Origin: Bradyrhizobium ontarionense
GTDB taxonomy: Bacteria; Pseudomonadota; Alphaproteobacteria; Rhizobiales; Xanthobacteraceae
Reading direction: 5' to 3'
DNA: 64,000 nucleotides
Assembly: GCF_021088345.1 (NCBI RefSeq)
Contig: NZ_CP088156.1
Coordinates: 3,286,001-3,350,000 of the forward strand
This document shows, piece after piece, positions 14,111-23,706 of the stretch (positions within the stretch are counted from its first letter, which is position 1; the number at the start of each line of letters is the position of its first letter). The notes below the pieces were generated by a model, which saw nothing but the letters and a program-made list of their open reading frames with translations, ran no database searches and was not told the origin of the DNA. Made by a program: the position numbers and the translations under genes.

Positions 14111-15301
14111 TCAGCGGCGCTGGTTGTAGACGTCGATGCAGACGGCCCCGAGCAGCACCAGCCCCTTGATGACCTGCTGGTAGTCGATGCCGATGCCGAG
14201 GATGGACATGCCGTTGTTCATGACGCCCATGATCATGGCGCCGATGACAGCGCCACCGACGCGGCCGACGCCGCCATAGGCGGAGGCGCCGCCGATGAAG
14301 CAGGCCGCGATGACGTCGAGCTCGAAGCCGAGGCCCGCTTTCGGCGTGGCCGTGTTGAGGCGTGCGGCGAAGATCAGCCCGGCCAGCGCGGCCAGCACGC
14401 CCATGTTGACGAAGGTCAGGAATACGAGTCGCTCGGTCTTGATGCCCGACAGCTTGGCGGCCTTGGCGTTGCCGCCAACGGCATAGATCTGCCGGCCCAC
14501 CACGGTGCGCCGCGTCATGAAGCCGTAGAGCGCGATCAGCGCGGTCATGATGACGAGCACGTTGGGCAGGCCGCGATGCGACGCGATCAGATAGGTGAAG
14601 TAGAGCAGCGCGCCGGCGAGCACGACATTCTTCGCGGCGAAGAAGGCGAAGGGCTCGACCTCGATGCCATGCTCCACCTCGCGCGCACGGCCCTTGATGC
14701 TGGCATAGACCAGGATGAGGGTCAGCACCGCGCCAATCGCGAGTGACGTCGGATTGAGATTGCCGGCGCCTGAAATCAGCTCCGGAATGAAGCCCGAGGA
14801 CAGCTTCTGGAACGTGCCCGGAAACGGCCCGACCGACTGTCCCTGCAGCAGCGCCAGCGCCAGCCCCTTGAACACAAGCATGCCGGCCAGCGTGACGATG
14901 AAGGAGGGAATGCCGAAATACGCCACCCAATAACCCTGGGCGGCGCCGATCGCGCCGCCGACGATCAGGCAGGCGATGATCGCGAGCGGAAAGTCGATAT
15001 GGTAGCGCACCATCAGCACGGCCGCGACGGCGCCCACGAAGCCGGCAACAGAGCCGACCGACAGGTCGATATGGCCGGTCACGATCACGAGAAGCATGCC
15101 CAGCGCCATGATGACGATGTAGCTGTTCTGCAGCACCAGGTTGGTGAGGTTGAGCGGCTGCAGCAGGGTGCCGTCGGTCATGAACTGGAAGAACAGCATG
15201 ATGACGAACAGCGACAGCAGCATGCCGTAGCTGCGCAGATTGTTCTTCAGGAAGCCGCCGTGCGACTTCTCCTCCGGGAGTGAAACCGTCTTGTCGGTCA
15301 T
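14111..15301 (-). CDS. gguB: multiple-sugar ABC transporter permease GguB/MmsB
   Basis: Inner-membrane permease of a CUT2-type sugar importer, 396 residues with about ten hydrophobic segments. The signature GHIDLSVGSVAGFVGA is the conserved permease motif of ribose/xylose-type systems. The long insertion between membrane segments (VYASIKGRAREVEHGIEVEP) is a mark of the XylH/GguB branch. It follows gguA by 21 bases and chvE upstream, so the three form one leftward operon. In Agrobacterium the homologous set takes up glucose, galactose, arabinose and xylose; the exact specificity here is inferred. Confidence 0.92.
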   Translation of the reverse strand: MTDKTVSLPEEKSHGGFLKNNLRSYGMLLSLFVIMLFFQFMTDGTLLQPLNLTNLVLQNSYIVIMALGMLLVIVTGHIDLSVGSVAGFVGAVAAVLMVRYHIDFPLAIIACLIVGGAIGAAQGYWVAYFGIPSFIVTLAGMLVFKGLALALLQGQSVGPFPGTFQKLSSGFIPELISGAGNLNPTSLAIGAVLTLILVYASIKGRAREVEHGIEVEPFAFFAAKNVVLAGALLYFTYLIASHRGLPNVLVIMTALIALYGFMTRRTVVGRQIYAVGGNAKAAKLSGIKTERLVFLTFVNMGVLAALAGLIFAARLNTATPKAGLGFELDVIAACFIGGASAYGGVGRVGGAVIGAMIMGVMNNGMSILGIGIDYQQVIKGLVLLGAVCIDVYNQRR

Positions 15302-15322
15302 TGCTGGCGCCCTCCCGACCGC

Positions 15323-16873
15323 TTACGCGGCCGTCTCCTGGTTCTTGATGGTTTCGTTGCGCATGATGGCGCGCATGATCTTCTCCTGCGTCGCCTCCGA
15401 TCCGGCGAACTCGCCGACGAAGGCGCCGTCATTCATCACGCAGATGCGGTCACAGATCCCGAGCAGCTCCGGCATCTCGGACGAGATCACGACAACACCC
15501 CGGCCGGCATCCGCGAGCTCCTGGATGATACAGTAAATCTCATACTTTGCGCCAACGTCGATGCCGCGCGTCGGCTCGTCCAGGATCAAGACCTTGGGAT
15601 CGGTCATCAGCCATTTCGACAGCACCACCTTCTGCTGGTTGCCGCCCGAGAGCTGGCCGGCCTCCTGGTAGACGTCCGAGCAGCGGATCCGCATGCGGCC
15701 GCGGTAACCGGACGCCGCCTTGAGCTCGGCGATGTCGTCGATCACGCCTTTCGGAGCGACCTGGGCCAGGCTCGCCAGCGTGATGTTCTTGCGGACGTCA
15801 TCGGCCAGGATCAGGCCGAGCTGCTTGCGGTCCTCGGTGACATAGGCGAGGCCGGCATCGATCGCGGCGGGCACGCTGGTGAGATGGACGTCATGGCCTT
15901 CGAGACGCGCGCGACCCGTGATGTTGACGCCCCAGGAGCGGCCGAACAGGCTCATGGCGAATTCGGTGCGCCCCGCCCCCATCAAGCCGGCGATGCCGAC
16001 AATCTCGCCGCGGCGCACCATGAAGTCGACGTTCTTGATCACTTGGCGGTCGGAATGCTGCGGGTGGTAGACCGACCAGTTTTCGACCGTGAACACGGGC
16101 TCGCCGATCTTCGGCTGCCGTTCGGGGAAGCGGTGCGCCATGTCGCGATTGACCATGCTCTTGATGATCCGATCCTCCAGGACCGGCTCGGCGCGGCAGT
16201 CGATGCTGTCGACCGTGCGGCCGTCGCGCAGCACGGTGATGCGGTCAGCGACGCGGGCCACCTCATTGAGCTTGTGGGTGATCAGGATCGAGGAGATGCC
16301 TTGTTCGCGGAAGGTGACGAGGCGATCGAGCAGCGCCTGGCTGTCGGCCTCGTTGAGGCTCGCGGTCGGCTCGTCCAGGATCAAGAGCTTGACCCGCTTG
16401 GACAGCGCCTTGGCGATCTCCACCAGTTGCTGCTTGCCGACGCCGAGATCGGTGATCAGGGTATCCGGCGATTCCTTCAGGCCGACCTGGGCCAGCAATT
16501 GTTGCGTTCGCCGATAGACCTCGTCGCGATCGATCACGCCGAAGCGCTGTGGCGCATGCGACAGGAAGATGTTCTCGGCGATCGACATCAGCGGGATCAG
16601 CGCGAGTTCCTGGTGGATGATGATGATGCCGAGCGCCTCGGAATCATTGATGTCGCGGAAGCGCCGCTCCTCGCCCTCGAAAATGATCTGGCCCTCGTAG
16701 CGGCCGTGCGGATAGACGCCGCTCAGCACCTTCATCAGGGTCGACTTGCCGGCGCCGTTCTCACCGACGAGGGCGTGGATCTCGCCCGCCGCGACCGTAA
16801 AGCTGACGTCGCGGAGCGCCTGCACGCCCACGAAGCTCTTGCTGACGCTGCGCATCTCAAGGATTGCCGTCAT
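15323..16873 (-). CDS. gguA: multiple-sugar ABC transporter ATP-binding protein GguA/MmsA
   Basis: A 516-residue double-cassette ATPase of the CUT2 family. Cassette 1 has GENGAGKST and LDEPTASLNEAD; cassette 2 has AGLMGAGRTEFA in place of a normal Walker A, with the signature LSGGNQQKV and LDEPTRGIDVGAK. That split, one canonical and one degenerate site, is normal for RbsA/MglA proteins. ATG 16873 (MTAILEMRSVSKSF) is chosen because the longer frame adds residues with no family match. It energises sugar import by ChvE and GguB. A strong hairpin separates it from chvE. Confidence 0.93.
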   Translation of the reverse strand: MTAILEMRSVSKSFVGVQALRDVSFTVAAGEIHALVGENGAGKSTLMKVLSGVYPHGRYEGQIIFEGEERRFRDINDSEALGIIIIHQELALIPLMSIAENIFLSHAPQRFGVIDRDEVYRRTQQLLAQVGLKESPDTLITDLGVGKQQLVEIAKALSKRVKLLILDEPTASLNEADSQALLDRLVTFREQGISSILITHKLNEVARVADRITVLRDGRTVDSIDCRAEPVLEDRIIKSMVNRDMAHRFPERQPKIGEPVFTVENWSVYHPQHSDRQVIKNVDFMVRRGEIVGIAGLMGAGRTEFAMSLFGRSWGVNITGRARLEGHDVHLTSVPAAIDAGLAYVTEDRKQLGLILADDVRKNITLASLAQVAPKGVIDDIAELKAASGYRGRMRIRCSDVYQEAGQLSGGNQQKVVLSKWLMTDPKVLILDEPTRGIDVGAKYEIYCIIQELADAGRGVVVISSEMPELLGICDRICVMNDGAFVGEFAGSEATQEKIMRAIMRNETIKNQETAA

Positions 16874-16915
16874 CGCCTTGTATCCCGCAACACTGGAACT
16901 GTCCTGGATGAGAGT

Positions 16916-16947
16916 GGCCGGCGAGCGCATGGCTGCGCTCGCCGGCC
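16916..16947 (-). terminator. intercistronic hairpin between chvE and gguA
   Basis: GGCCGGCGAGCGC and GCGCTCGCCGGCC are perfect 13-base arms around ATGGCT. It lies just after the chvE stop and before gguA. No U-tract follows, so it probably stabilises or partly attenuates the message, giving more binding protein than ATPase. Confidence 0.75.
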
Positions 16948-16955
16948 GATTGCGC

Positions 16956-18026
16956 TCACTCGACCTGCGACTTCTTGTAGTAGCCGCCTTCGATCAGGAC
17001 CTTCTCCCAATTGCTCTTGTCGACCACGACCGGCTTCAGCAGATAGGCCGGGACGACCTTGACGCCGTTGTTGTAGGTCTTGGTATCGTTGACCTGCACT
17101 TCCTTGCCGCTCAGCGACGCATCGACCATGTCGGCGGTCACCTTGGCGAGGTCGCGGGTGTCCTTGAAGATGGTCGAGAACTGGTCGCCGCGCAGGATCG
17201 CCTTGACCGACGGCACTTCGGCATCCTGGCCGGAGATGATCGGCATCGGCTGGTTGCCGCTGCCATAGCCGACGCCCTTCAGGGACGAGATGATGCCGAT
17301 CGAGAGGCCGTCATAGGGCGACAGCACCGCGTCGACACGCTTGTTGCCGTAATAGGCGCTGAGCAGGTTGTCCATGCGGGCCTGGGCGGTCGCACCGTCC
17401 CAGCGCAGGGTCGCGACCTTGTCCATGCCCTTCTGGCCGGAAGCGACCACGAGCTTGCCGGAGTCGAGATAGGGCTGCAGCACCGACATCGCGCCGTTGT
17501 AGAAGAAGTAGGCATTGTTGTCGTCCGGCGAGCCGCCGAACAGTTCGATGTTGAACGGCCCCTTGCCGTCCTTCAGGCCGAGCTTGTCCACGATCGATTG
17601 CGCCTGCAGCACGCCGACCTGGAAGTTGTCGAAGGTCGCGTAATAGTCGAGGTTCGGCGTATCGCGGATCAGGCGGTCATAGGCGATCACGGTGATGCCC
17701 TTGGCCTTGGCCTGCTTCAGCACGTCCGACAGCGTGGTGCCGTCGATCGCCGCGATGACCAGCACCTTGGCGCCCTTGGTAACCATGTTCTCGACCTGCG
17801 AGAGCTGGTTCGGGATGTCGTCCTCGGCATATTGCAGGTCGGTGGTGTAGCCGCGATCCTTCAGCACCTTCACAATGTTATTGCCGTCATCGATCCAGCG
17901 CGCCGAGGACTTGGTCGGCATCGCGATGCCGACGGCCCCCTTGCTCTGGGCCATTGCGGCGCCGGACAGCGCCACGGCGCCGAGGCCGGCCAGTGCGGCG
18001 GCCATGATGGTCTTCATCTTCAGCAT
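16956..18026 (-). CDS. chvE: periplasmic sugar-binding protein ChvE/MmsE
   Basis: A 356-residue periplasmic binding protein with a clear signal peptide ([20 protein letters not shown] ... AMAQS). The mature part starts [20 protein letters not shown], the hallmark of ChvE. It contains [38 protein letters not shown] and the hinge-side [14 protein letters not shown]. In Agrobacterium ChvE binds aldoses and also signals to VirA; only the transport role can be proposed here. GGGAG lies before the ATG. It is first in the chvE-gguA-gguB operon. Confidence 0.94.
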   Translation of the reverse strand: MLKMKTIMAAALAGLGAVALSGAAMAQSKGAVGIAMPTKSSARWIDDGNNIVKVLKDRGYTTDLQYAEDDIPNQLSQVENMVTKGAKVLVIAAIDGTTLSDVLKQAKAKGITVIAYDRLIRDTPNLDYYATFDNFQVGVLQAQSIVDKLGLKDGKGPFNIELFGGSPDDNNAYFFYNGAMSVLQPYLDSGKLVVASGQKGMDKVATLRWDGATAQARMDNLLSAYYGNKRVDAVLSPYDGLSIGIISSLKGVGYGSGNQPMPIISGQDAEVPSVKAILRGDQFSTIFKDTRDLAKVTADMVDASLSGKEVQVNDTKTYNNGVKVVPAYLLKPVVVDKSNWEKVLIEGGYYKKSQVE

Positions 18027-18064
18027 GTTTACACTCCCTTTGGATTTTCAAATTTGGACAATGA

Positions 18065-18080
18065 ATACGCGATTGCGTAT
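18065..18080. promoter_or_regulatory. inverted repeat upstream of chvE (ATACGC-GATT-GCGTAT)
   Basis: Perfect 6-base arms with a 4-base centre, 39 bases before the chvE ATG; a second, overlapping GTATC-TC-GATAC palindrome follows at 18077-18088. Size and place suit a sugar-responsive repressor. The cognate regulator is unknown; the GntR at 23703-24443 is one candidate. Confidence 0.5.
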
Positions 18081-18134
18081 CTCGATACCAGATAGCTGTT
18101 AGGCTGAACGACGCTTGACTGATTGTTCCTCCTC

Positions 18135-19019
18135 TCAGGTGGAGAGCTTGACGTCGGGCTCAGCGCGGCCGCGGGATCCGACATCCAGCAGAAAGGTTTG
18201 GCCATGGCCGGGGTCGGCCGCCTTGGCTGCCTCGTCCATGTCCTGCCAGGCCGAGGTGACGAGCAGGCGCGACAGGTCGGAGCCGACGAAAGCCGGGCAA
18301 CTCGCCTGGCTGGCCGGCACGGCGATGCAGCGCAGATGCTCGCCCTGCGGGCTATAGACGTCGACGCAACCACCGCCCCAACGCGCGTTCCAGATCCGGC
18401 CCTCGGCATCGACGACGGCGCCGTCGAGCCCGCCGACGCCGGCATGGCGCAGCAGCACCTCCGGCTCGCCGCGCGGCAAGCCCGTCTCCGGGTCGAGCGC
18501 GACGCGGTAGAGCACGTTCTCGTCGGTGTCGGCGAAATAGCCGATAGAGCCATCCGGCGAGAAGCAGATTGCATTGGGAATGGTGACGTTGGGGAACAGC
18601 CTGATGATCTCGCCGCGATGCAGCGCGTAGATCGCGCCCAGGCCGCACTCGGCCTTGCGGCCCATGGTGCCGATCCAGAACGTGCCGGAGGGATGGACGC
18701 GCGAGTCGTTCGACCGCGTCGCCGGATTGTCGGCCTCGAGCGGCAGATACAGCGACAGCGCGCCGTCCGCGATGGTGCGGATATAGAGTCCATCCTCGGC
18801 CACGATCAGCTGCCTGTTGGCATCGATGCGGCCGAGCGCGCTCGCCATCCGCCCGAGGGCGTGGCGGCGGACCTCGCCGCTGGCGATGGTGGCCTCGAAC
18901 AGCAGGCCTTCGCGGATGTCGAACCACCAGGCGGAGTCGGTCTGGGGATCATAGGTCGGCCCCTCGCCGAGATGGCAGCGCTCGGCGCAGAGGATCGTGG
19001 TCGGCACCTGCTCCATCAT
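18135..19019 (-). CDS. SMP-30/gluconolactonase family sugar lactonase
   Basis: A 294-residue six-bladed propeller lactonase. It has the divalent-metal residues of the family: the glutamate in HLGEGPTYD, the asparagine in SNDSRVHPSGTFWIGTMGRK, and the aspartate in GGLDGAVVDAEGRIWNARWG. It opens aldono-lactones to aldonates, here most likely L-arabino- or D-galactono-lactone. ATG 19019 (MMEQVPTTILCAE) overlaps the mutarotase stop by 4 bases. The gene is last in a leftward run that holds every following pathway enzyme. Confidence 0.9.
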   Translation of the reverse strand: MMEQVPTTILCAERCHLGEGPTYDPQTDSAWWFDIREGLLFEATIASGEVRRHALGRMASALGRIDANRQLIVAEDGLYIRTIADGALSLYLPLEADNPATRSNDSRVHPSGTFWIGTMGRKAECGLGAIYALHRGEIIRLFPNVTIPNAICFSPDGSIGYFADTDENVLYRVALDPETGLPRGEPEVLLRHAGVGGLDGAVVDAEGRIWNARWGGGCVDVYSPQGEHLRCIAVPASQASCPAFVGSDLSRLLVTSAWQDMDEAAKAADPGHGQTFLLDVGSRGRAEPDVKLST

Positions 19020-20098
19020 GCAGCCCCTCCCGCGGTCGAGAAGCGATATACGGTCTCGTGGCGATAGACCTCGTCCGGCAACAGGCGCGCGGTCGGAAAA
19101 TCCGGCCGATTCGGCGCATCCGGCCACACCTGCGGTTCCAGGCAGATCGCGTCGGATTGCCGGTAGGTCCGTCCCTTGCCGCTGATCGTCGCGTCGAGAT
19201 AGTTGCCGGTATAGACCTGCAAGCCCGGCTGGTCGGTGAGCAGCTCCATGACCCGGCCGGAGCGCGGCGATTCCAGCCGTGCCGCGAGGCGCACGCCTGC
19301 TCCCGCGCGCAGACAGAAGTTATGATCGTAGCCGCGGCCGCATTTGATCTGCGGATCGTCGGCCCGGATGCGCGCGCCGACCGCATGCGCCTCGCAGAAA
19401 TCGAACGGCGTGCCCGCAACGGCATGCGGCGATCCTTGAAGCGGAATCGCCGTCTCATCGATGGCGAGATAGCTGTCGGCGGCGAGCGTCAGCTGGTGAT
19501 CGAGAATGCCGGTACCGGCCGAGAGCCCGTCGAGATTGAAGAAGCTGTGATTGGTCAGGTTGACGATCGTCGCGCGCGTCGTCCGGGCGCTGAAGGTGAC
19601 GGACAATTCCGTCGGTCCGGTCACCTGGTAGGTGACGCGGACATCGAGCCGGCCCGGATAGTTCGCCTCGCCGTCCGGACTGACATAGAGCATCGTGACG
19701 GAAGGCTGTGCACCACCCTCGCTGGCGACGATCTGCCAGAGCTTGCGGTCGAAGCCGTCGGGGCCGCCATGCAGCGCGTGCGCGCCGTCATTGGCCTCCA
19801 GGCGCACGTCCTGGCCGTCGAGCACGAAGCGCGCCTTGGCGATGCGATTGGCGTAGCGCCCGACCGTCGCGCCGAAATAGTTGCGGAACTTGAGATAGCT
19901 GAGCAGGTCGTCATGACCGAGCACGACGTCGTCAACGCCGCCCTGCGCGTCCGGCACCATCAACGCCTGCAGCGCCGCGCCATAGGTGATGATGCGCGCT
20001 TCGAAACCACCGGCGCCAAGCAACGTCACGCGCTCGACCTCGCGGCCGTCCGGCAGGCTCCCAAACACGTCCCTGATGATCCGCGCCTCGACTGCCAT
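19016..20098 (-). CDS. aldose 1-epimerase (mutarotase)
   Basis: A 360-residue GalM-type mutarotase interconverting alpha and beta anomers. The catalytic histidines lie in ANDGAHALHGGPDGFDRK and LTNHSFFNLDG, and the base glutamate in AICLEPQVWPDAPNRPDF. NRIAKARFVLDG is the usual binding loop. Coupled by overlap to the lactonase downstream and 4 bases from the dehydrogenase upstream. It presents the correct anomer to the NAD(P)-dependent aldose dehydrogenase, which fits an oxidative (non-phosphorylating) pathway. Confidence 0.93.
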   Translation of the reverse strand: MAVEARIIRDVFGSLPDGREVERVTLLGAGGFEARIITYGAALQALMVPDAQGGVDDVVLGHDDLLSYLKFRNYFGATVGRYANRIAKARFVLDGQDVRLEANDGAHALHGGPDGFDRKLWQIVASEGGAQPSVTMLYVSPDGEANYPGRLDVRVTYQVTGPTELSVTFSARTTRATIVNLTNHSFFNLDGLSAGTGILDHQLTLAADSYLAIDETAIPLQGSPHAVAGTPFDFCEAHAVGARIRADDPQIKCGRGYDHNFCLRAGAGVRLAARLESPRSGRVMELLTDQPGLQVYTGNYLDATISGKGRTYRQSDAICLEPQVWPDAPNRPDFPTARLLPDEVYRHETVYRFSTAGGAA

Positions 20099-20102
20099 GG
20101 CT

Positions 20103-21029
20103 TTAGTCCTCGAACGGCTCGACGAACTGGCGGCGGCCGAGCAGGAAGGCGTCGGCCACCAGCCGTAGCGGCGCCAGATCGACGTCGCTCGCGCCGGTCC
20201 CGGCGAGCTCGACGAAGCGGCGATAGAGACCGGGATATTCGCGTTCCTTCTCGTCGACCATCAGCTGGTCGTCGGCGGTCATGCGCGCGCCGCCCAGCGA
20301 CAGCTTCAGCTGCCCTGCGTCGGTCTCGATCCGGATGTCCCAGCTCTGCGGCCCGGTCTGGCGGAAGTCGAATTCGGCCGCGATCGGCAGATCGCCCGCC
20401 GTGGTCAGCGACAGGTTGGCCGCGATCGGGGCCTGACGGTTGGACGGAAACGACAGCTCCGCCTCGGTCACGAACACCGGCTCGGGCAGGATGCGGGTCA
20501 GGATCGACAGCGCGTTGATGCCGGGATCGAACACGCCGAGACCGCCCGGCTCCCAGATCCATCCCTGCCCCGGATGCCAGACGCGCACGTCCTCCTTCCA
20601 GTCGATCCGCACGCTGCGGATGTGGCGCGACGACAACCACTGCCGTGCCGGCTCGACCGCGGGCGCGTAGCGCGAATGCCAGGTCGCAAACAGCGTGCGT
20701 CCCTTTGCGGCGGCGAGCGCAATCAGCGGATCGAGCTCGCTGACGGCGGCACCCGGCGGCTTCTCCAGCATCACATGCTTGCCGGCCTCGAGCGCGGCGA
20801 GCGCCTGCGCGCGGCGCACCTGCGGCGGCGTGCACAAAGCAACCGCGTCGATCTCGGGACCGTCGCGCAGCAGCTCCTCGATCGTGCCGAAATGCGGCAG
20901 GCCGGGCAGCGAGGCGTTGCGGCTCGCAACCGCCGTCAAGGTCACGCCATCGGTGGCGGCGATCGCCGGGACGTGCTGATCCCGCGCGATCTTGCCGAAG
21001 CCGACGATGGCGACACGAAGCTCGCTCAT
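20103..21029 (-). CDS. Gfo/Idh/MocA aldose 1-dehydrogenase
   Basis: A 308-residue NAD(P)-dependent sugar dehydrogenase. N-terminal Rossmann motif VAIVGFGKIARDQHVPAI; the family EKP motif appears as MLEKPPGA; the C-terminal substrate sheet contains WEPGGLGVFDPGINALSI, with the catalytic Asp-x3-Asn pair typical of L-arabinose/D-galactose 1-dehydrogenases. It would oxidise the pyranose to the lactone used by the SMP-30 protein. ATG 21029 follows the upstream stop by one base. Arabinose versus galactose preference cannot be decided from sequence alone. Confidence 0.88.
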   Translation of the reverse strand: MSELRVAIVGFGKIARDQHVPAIAATDGVTLTAVASRNASLPGLPHFGTIEELLRDGPEIDAVALCTPPQVRRAQALAALEAGKHVMLEKPPGAAVSELDPLIALAAAKGRTLFATWHSRYAPAVEPARQWLSSRHIRSVRIDWKEDVRVWHPGQGWIWEPGGLGVFDPGINALSILTRILPEPVFVTEAELSFPSNRQAPIAANLSLTTAGDLPIAAEFDFRQTGPQSWDIRIETDAGQLKLSLGGARMTADDQLMVDEKEREYPGLYRRFVELAGTGASDVDLAPLRLVADAFLLGRRQFVEPFED

Positions 21030-21030
21030 C

Positions 21031-21960
21031 TCAGCGTCCCCAGCGCAGCACGACCGGATCGAGCCGGCGCGCAATGTCGATCAGGCCCTTCTGCGTCGCC
21101 GGATGGATCGCCGGCTGCGGGCTGCGCAAGGTGTCGTGACGGATCACGCCGCCCTCCTTCATCAGGATCTTGCAGGTCGCAAGGCCGCACTGCCTGTTCT
21201 CGTAGTTGATCAGCGGCAGCCAGCGCTCATAGGCCGCGGCCGCGGCGTCACGGTCCCCCGCAAAATAGGGATCGATGATCTGGCGGATGCCGTCGGGATA
21301 GCCGCCGCCGGTCATCGCACCGGTGGCGCCGGCATCGAGATCGGCCATCAAGGTGATCGCCTCCTCGCCGTCCCACGGCCCCTCGATCGCGGCACCGCCG
21401 GCCTCGATCAGCGCGCGCAGCTTGTCGGCCGCGCGCGGCACCTCGACCTTGAAATAAGCGAGGTTCTCGATCTCCTTGGCCATGCGCACAAGCAGCGGCA
21501 CCGACAGCGGCGTGCCCGCGACCGGCGCGTCCTGCACCATGATCGGAATCGAGATCGCGTCGGAGACGCCGCGATAGAATTCGTAGATCGAGGCGTCCGG
21601 CACCCGGAAGGTGGCACCGTGATAGGGCGGCATCACCATGACCATGGCGGCGCCCTTGTCCTGCGCCCGGCGCGAGCGCTCGGCGCAGACGAAGGTCGAG
21701 AAATGCGTGGTGGTGACGATGATCGGCACGCGGCCGGCGACATGCTCCAGCACTGTCGTCATGACCAGATCGCGCTCGTCATCGGTCAGCACGAACTGCT
21801 CGGAGAAGTTGGCGAGGATACAGATGCCGTGCGAGCCGGCGTCGATCATGAAGTCGATCGCGCGCTTCTGGCCCTCGAGGTCGAGGCGACCGTCAGCATC
21901 GAAGACGGTCGGCGCGACCGGAAAGACGCCCTTGTAGAGCTTTCTGGAGGAAGCGGTCAT
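21031..21960 (-). CDS. L-2-keto-3-deoxyarabonate dehydratase/aldolase (DHDPS family)
   Basis: A 309-residue TIM-barrel enzyme of the dihydrodipicolinate synthase/N-acetylneuraminate lyase family. The Schiff-base lysine is K171 in AYFKVEVP and the catalytic tyrosine Y113 in MPPYHG. Length and context match Azospirillum L-KDA dehydratase, which gives alpha-ketoglutarate semialdehyde. A related Bradyrhizobium route instead cleaves L-KDA to pyruvate and glycolaldehyde. No semialdehyde dehydrogenase is seen in this window, so either reaction is possible. Confidence 0.82.
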   Translation of the reverse strand: MTASSRKLYKGVFPVAPTVFDADGRLDLEGQKRAIDFMIDAGSHGICILANFSEQFVLTDDERDLVMTTVLEHVAGRVPIIVTTTHFSTFVCAERSRRAQDKGAAMVMVMPPYHGATFRVPDASIYEFYRGVSDAISIPIMVQDAPVAGTPLSVPLLVRMAKEIENLAYFKVEVPRAADKLRALIEAGGAAIEGPWDGEEAITLMADLDAGATGAMTGGGYPDGIRQIIDPYFAGDRDAAAAAYERWLPLINYENRQCGLATCKILMKEGGVIRHDTLRSPQPAIHPATQKGLIDIARRLDPVVLRWGR

Positions 21961-21969
21961 GCGGCACCT

Positions 21970-23706
21970 CTAATGATTGTCGCGCGGCACGGGCGAGCCG
22001 CTGCGGCCAACGAGAAAATCGAAATCGACGCCACGATCGGCCTGCAGCACGTGATCGATGTAGAGCTTCTGATAGCCGCGCGCCGCATGCGGCTCGGGCG
22101 GCGTCCAGGCGGCGCGGCGCGTCGCCAGCTCCTCGTCGCTGACATGCAGATGCAGCGCGCGGGCGGCGACGTCGAGCGTGATCATGTCGCCGTTCTTGAC
22201 CAGCGCCAGCGGCCCGCCGACGGTGGCTTCCGGGGCGACATGCAGGACGACGGTACCATAGGCGGTGCCCGACATGCGCGCATCCGAGATGCGGATCATG
22301 TCGCGCACGCCCTGGCGCAGCAGCTTGGCCGGCAGCGGCATGTTGCCGACCTCGGCCATGCCGGGATAGCCCTTTGGCCCGCAGTTCTTCAGCACCATGA
22401 TGCAGGAGGCGTCGATGTCGAGCGTGTCGTCGTCGACCGCGTCATGCATCTCCTCGACGCTCTCGAACACGACGGCGCGGCCGGTGTGCTTCATCAGTTC
22501 CGGCGAGGCCGCCGACGGCTTGATGACGGCGCCATTCGGCGCGAGATTGCCGGAGAGGATCGCGATGCCGCCTTCCGGCTTGAACGGTGTCTCGAACGGC
22601 GTGATGACGTCCTTGTTCCAGTTCGGCGCCGCGGCGACGTTGTCCCACAAGCTCTTGCCGTTGATGGTGCGGGCCTCCTTGTGCAGCAGGCCGCGCTCGC
22701 CGAGCGCACGCAGCACCGCCGGCAGGCCACCGGCGTAGTAGAAGTCCTCCATCAGGAAGCGCCCAGACGGCATCAGGTCGACCAGGCAATGCACGTCGCG
22801 GGACAGCCGGTCGAAATCGTCCAATGTCAGTTCGACGCCGACGCGGCCGGCGATGGCGAGCAGATGCACCACCGCATTGGTCGAGCCGCCGATCGCAGCC
22901 AAGGTGCGGATCGCATTCTCGAACGCATGTCGCGTCAGGATGTCCGACGGCTTGAGATCCTCGGCCACCATCTCGACGATGCGGCGCCCGGCCATGCGCG
23001 CGAGCAGATTGCGGCGCGCGTCGGCGGCGGGGATCGCTGCGTTCTCGGGCAGGCCGATGCCGAGCGCCTCGACCATCGAAGCCATGGTCGACGCCGTGCC
23101 CATCGTCATGCAGCTGCCGGCGGAGCGGTTCATCGCCGCTTCGGCCTCGTGGAATTCGGCCAGCGTGATCTCGCCGGCACGCAGTTGCTCGCTCATCGAG
23201 ATGATGTTGGTGCCGGAGCCGATGATCTGGCCGCGATAGACGCCGCGCAGCTGCGGCCCGCCCGACACGCCGATGGTCGGAAGATCCGCCGAGGCCGCGC
23301 CCATCAAGAGCGCCGGCGTGGTCTTGTCGCAGCCCATCAACAGCACGACGCCATCGAGCGGATGCGCGCGGATCGCCTCCTCGACATCCATCGAGGCGAG
23401 GTTGCGGAACAGCATCGCGGTGGGGCGCATCGTCACCTCGCCGAGCGAGGAGACCGGGAATTCGAGCGGGTAGCCGCCGGCGTCGAGCACGCCCTGGCGG
23501 ACATGTTCGGCAATGACGCGGAAATGCCCGTTGCAGGGCGTCAGCTCCGACCAGGTGTTGCAGATGCCGATGACCGGACGGCCCTCGAACCGGTCCTGCG
23601 GCGTGCCGCTGTTCTTCAAGAATGAGCGGTAATAGAAGCCCATCTTGTCCTGGCGGCCGAACCACGCCTGGCTGCGCAGCACCTTCTTCTCGTTGTCGTT
23701 GCTCAT
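21970..23706 (-). CDS. L-arabonate dehydratase (IlvD/Edd family)
   Basis: A 578-residue iron-sulfur dehydratase. The three conserved cysteine regions are present: GICNTWSELTPCN, LLMGCDKTTPALLMG and SAGSCMTMGTASTM. The serine/threonine stretch GTAYGTVVLHVAPE near the C-terminus is also typical. The N-terminus LRSQAWFGRQDKMGFYYRSF marks the sugar-acid branch (L-arabonate/D-xylonate dehydratases) rather than IlvD or Edd. It converts the aldonate to its 2-keto-3-deoxy form. The start overlaps the GntR stop by 4 bases. Confidence 0.9.
   Translation of the reverse strand: MSNDNEKKVLRSQAWFGRQDKMGFYYRSFLKNSGTPQDRFEGRPVIGICNTWSELTPCNGHFRVIAEHVRQGVLDAGGYPLEFPVSSLGEVTMRPTAMLFRNLASMDVEEAIRAHPLDGVVLLMGCDKTTPALLMGAASADLPTIGVSGGPQLRGVYRGQIIGSGTNIISMSEQLRAGEITLAEFHEAEAAMNRSAGSCMTMGTASTMASMVEALGIGLPENAAIPAADARRNLLARMAGRRIVEMVAEDLKPSDILTRHAFENAIRTLAAIGGSTNAVVHLLAIAGRVGVELTLDDFDRLSRDVHCLVDLMPSGRFLMEDFYYAGGLPAVLRALGERGLLHKEARTINGKSLWDNVAAAPNWNKDVITPFETPFKPEGGIAILSGNLAPNGAVIKPSAASPELMKHTGRAVVFESVEEMHDAVDDDTLDIDASCIMVLKNCGPKGYPGMAEVGNMPLPAKLLRQGVRDMIRISDARMSGTAYGTVVLHVAPEATVGGPLALVKNGDMITLDVAARALHLHVSDEELATRRAAWTPPEPHAARGYQKLYIDHVLQADRGVDFDFLVGRSGSPVPRDNH

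Noticed and set aside
20992..23625. A very long open frame on the plus strand opposite the dehydrogenase, KDA enzyme and dehydratase genes
   Set aside because: It is antisense to three genes with clear families, is rich in Arg, His, Asp and Gly in the manner of GC-biased shadow frames, and has no domain. The same holds for 7797-9506 (+) and 34006-36240 (-).
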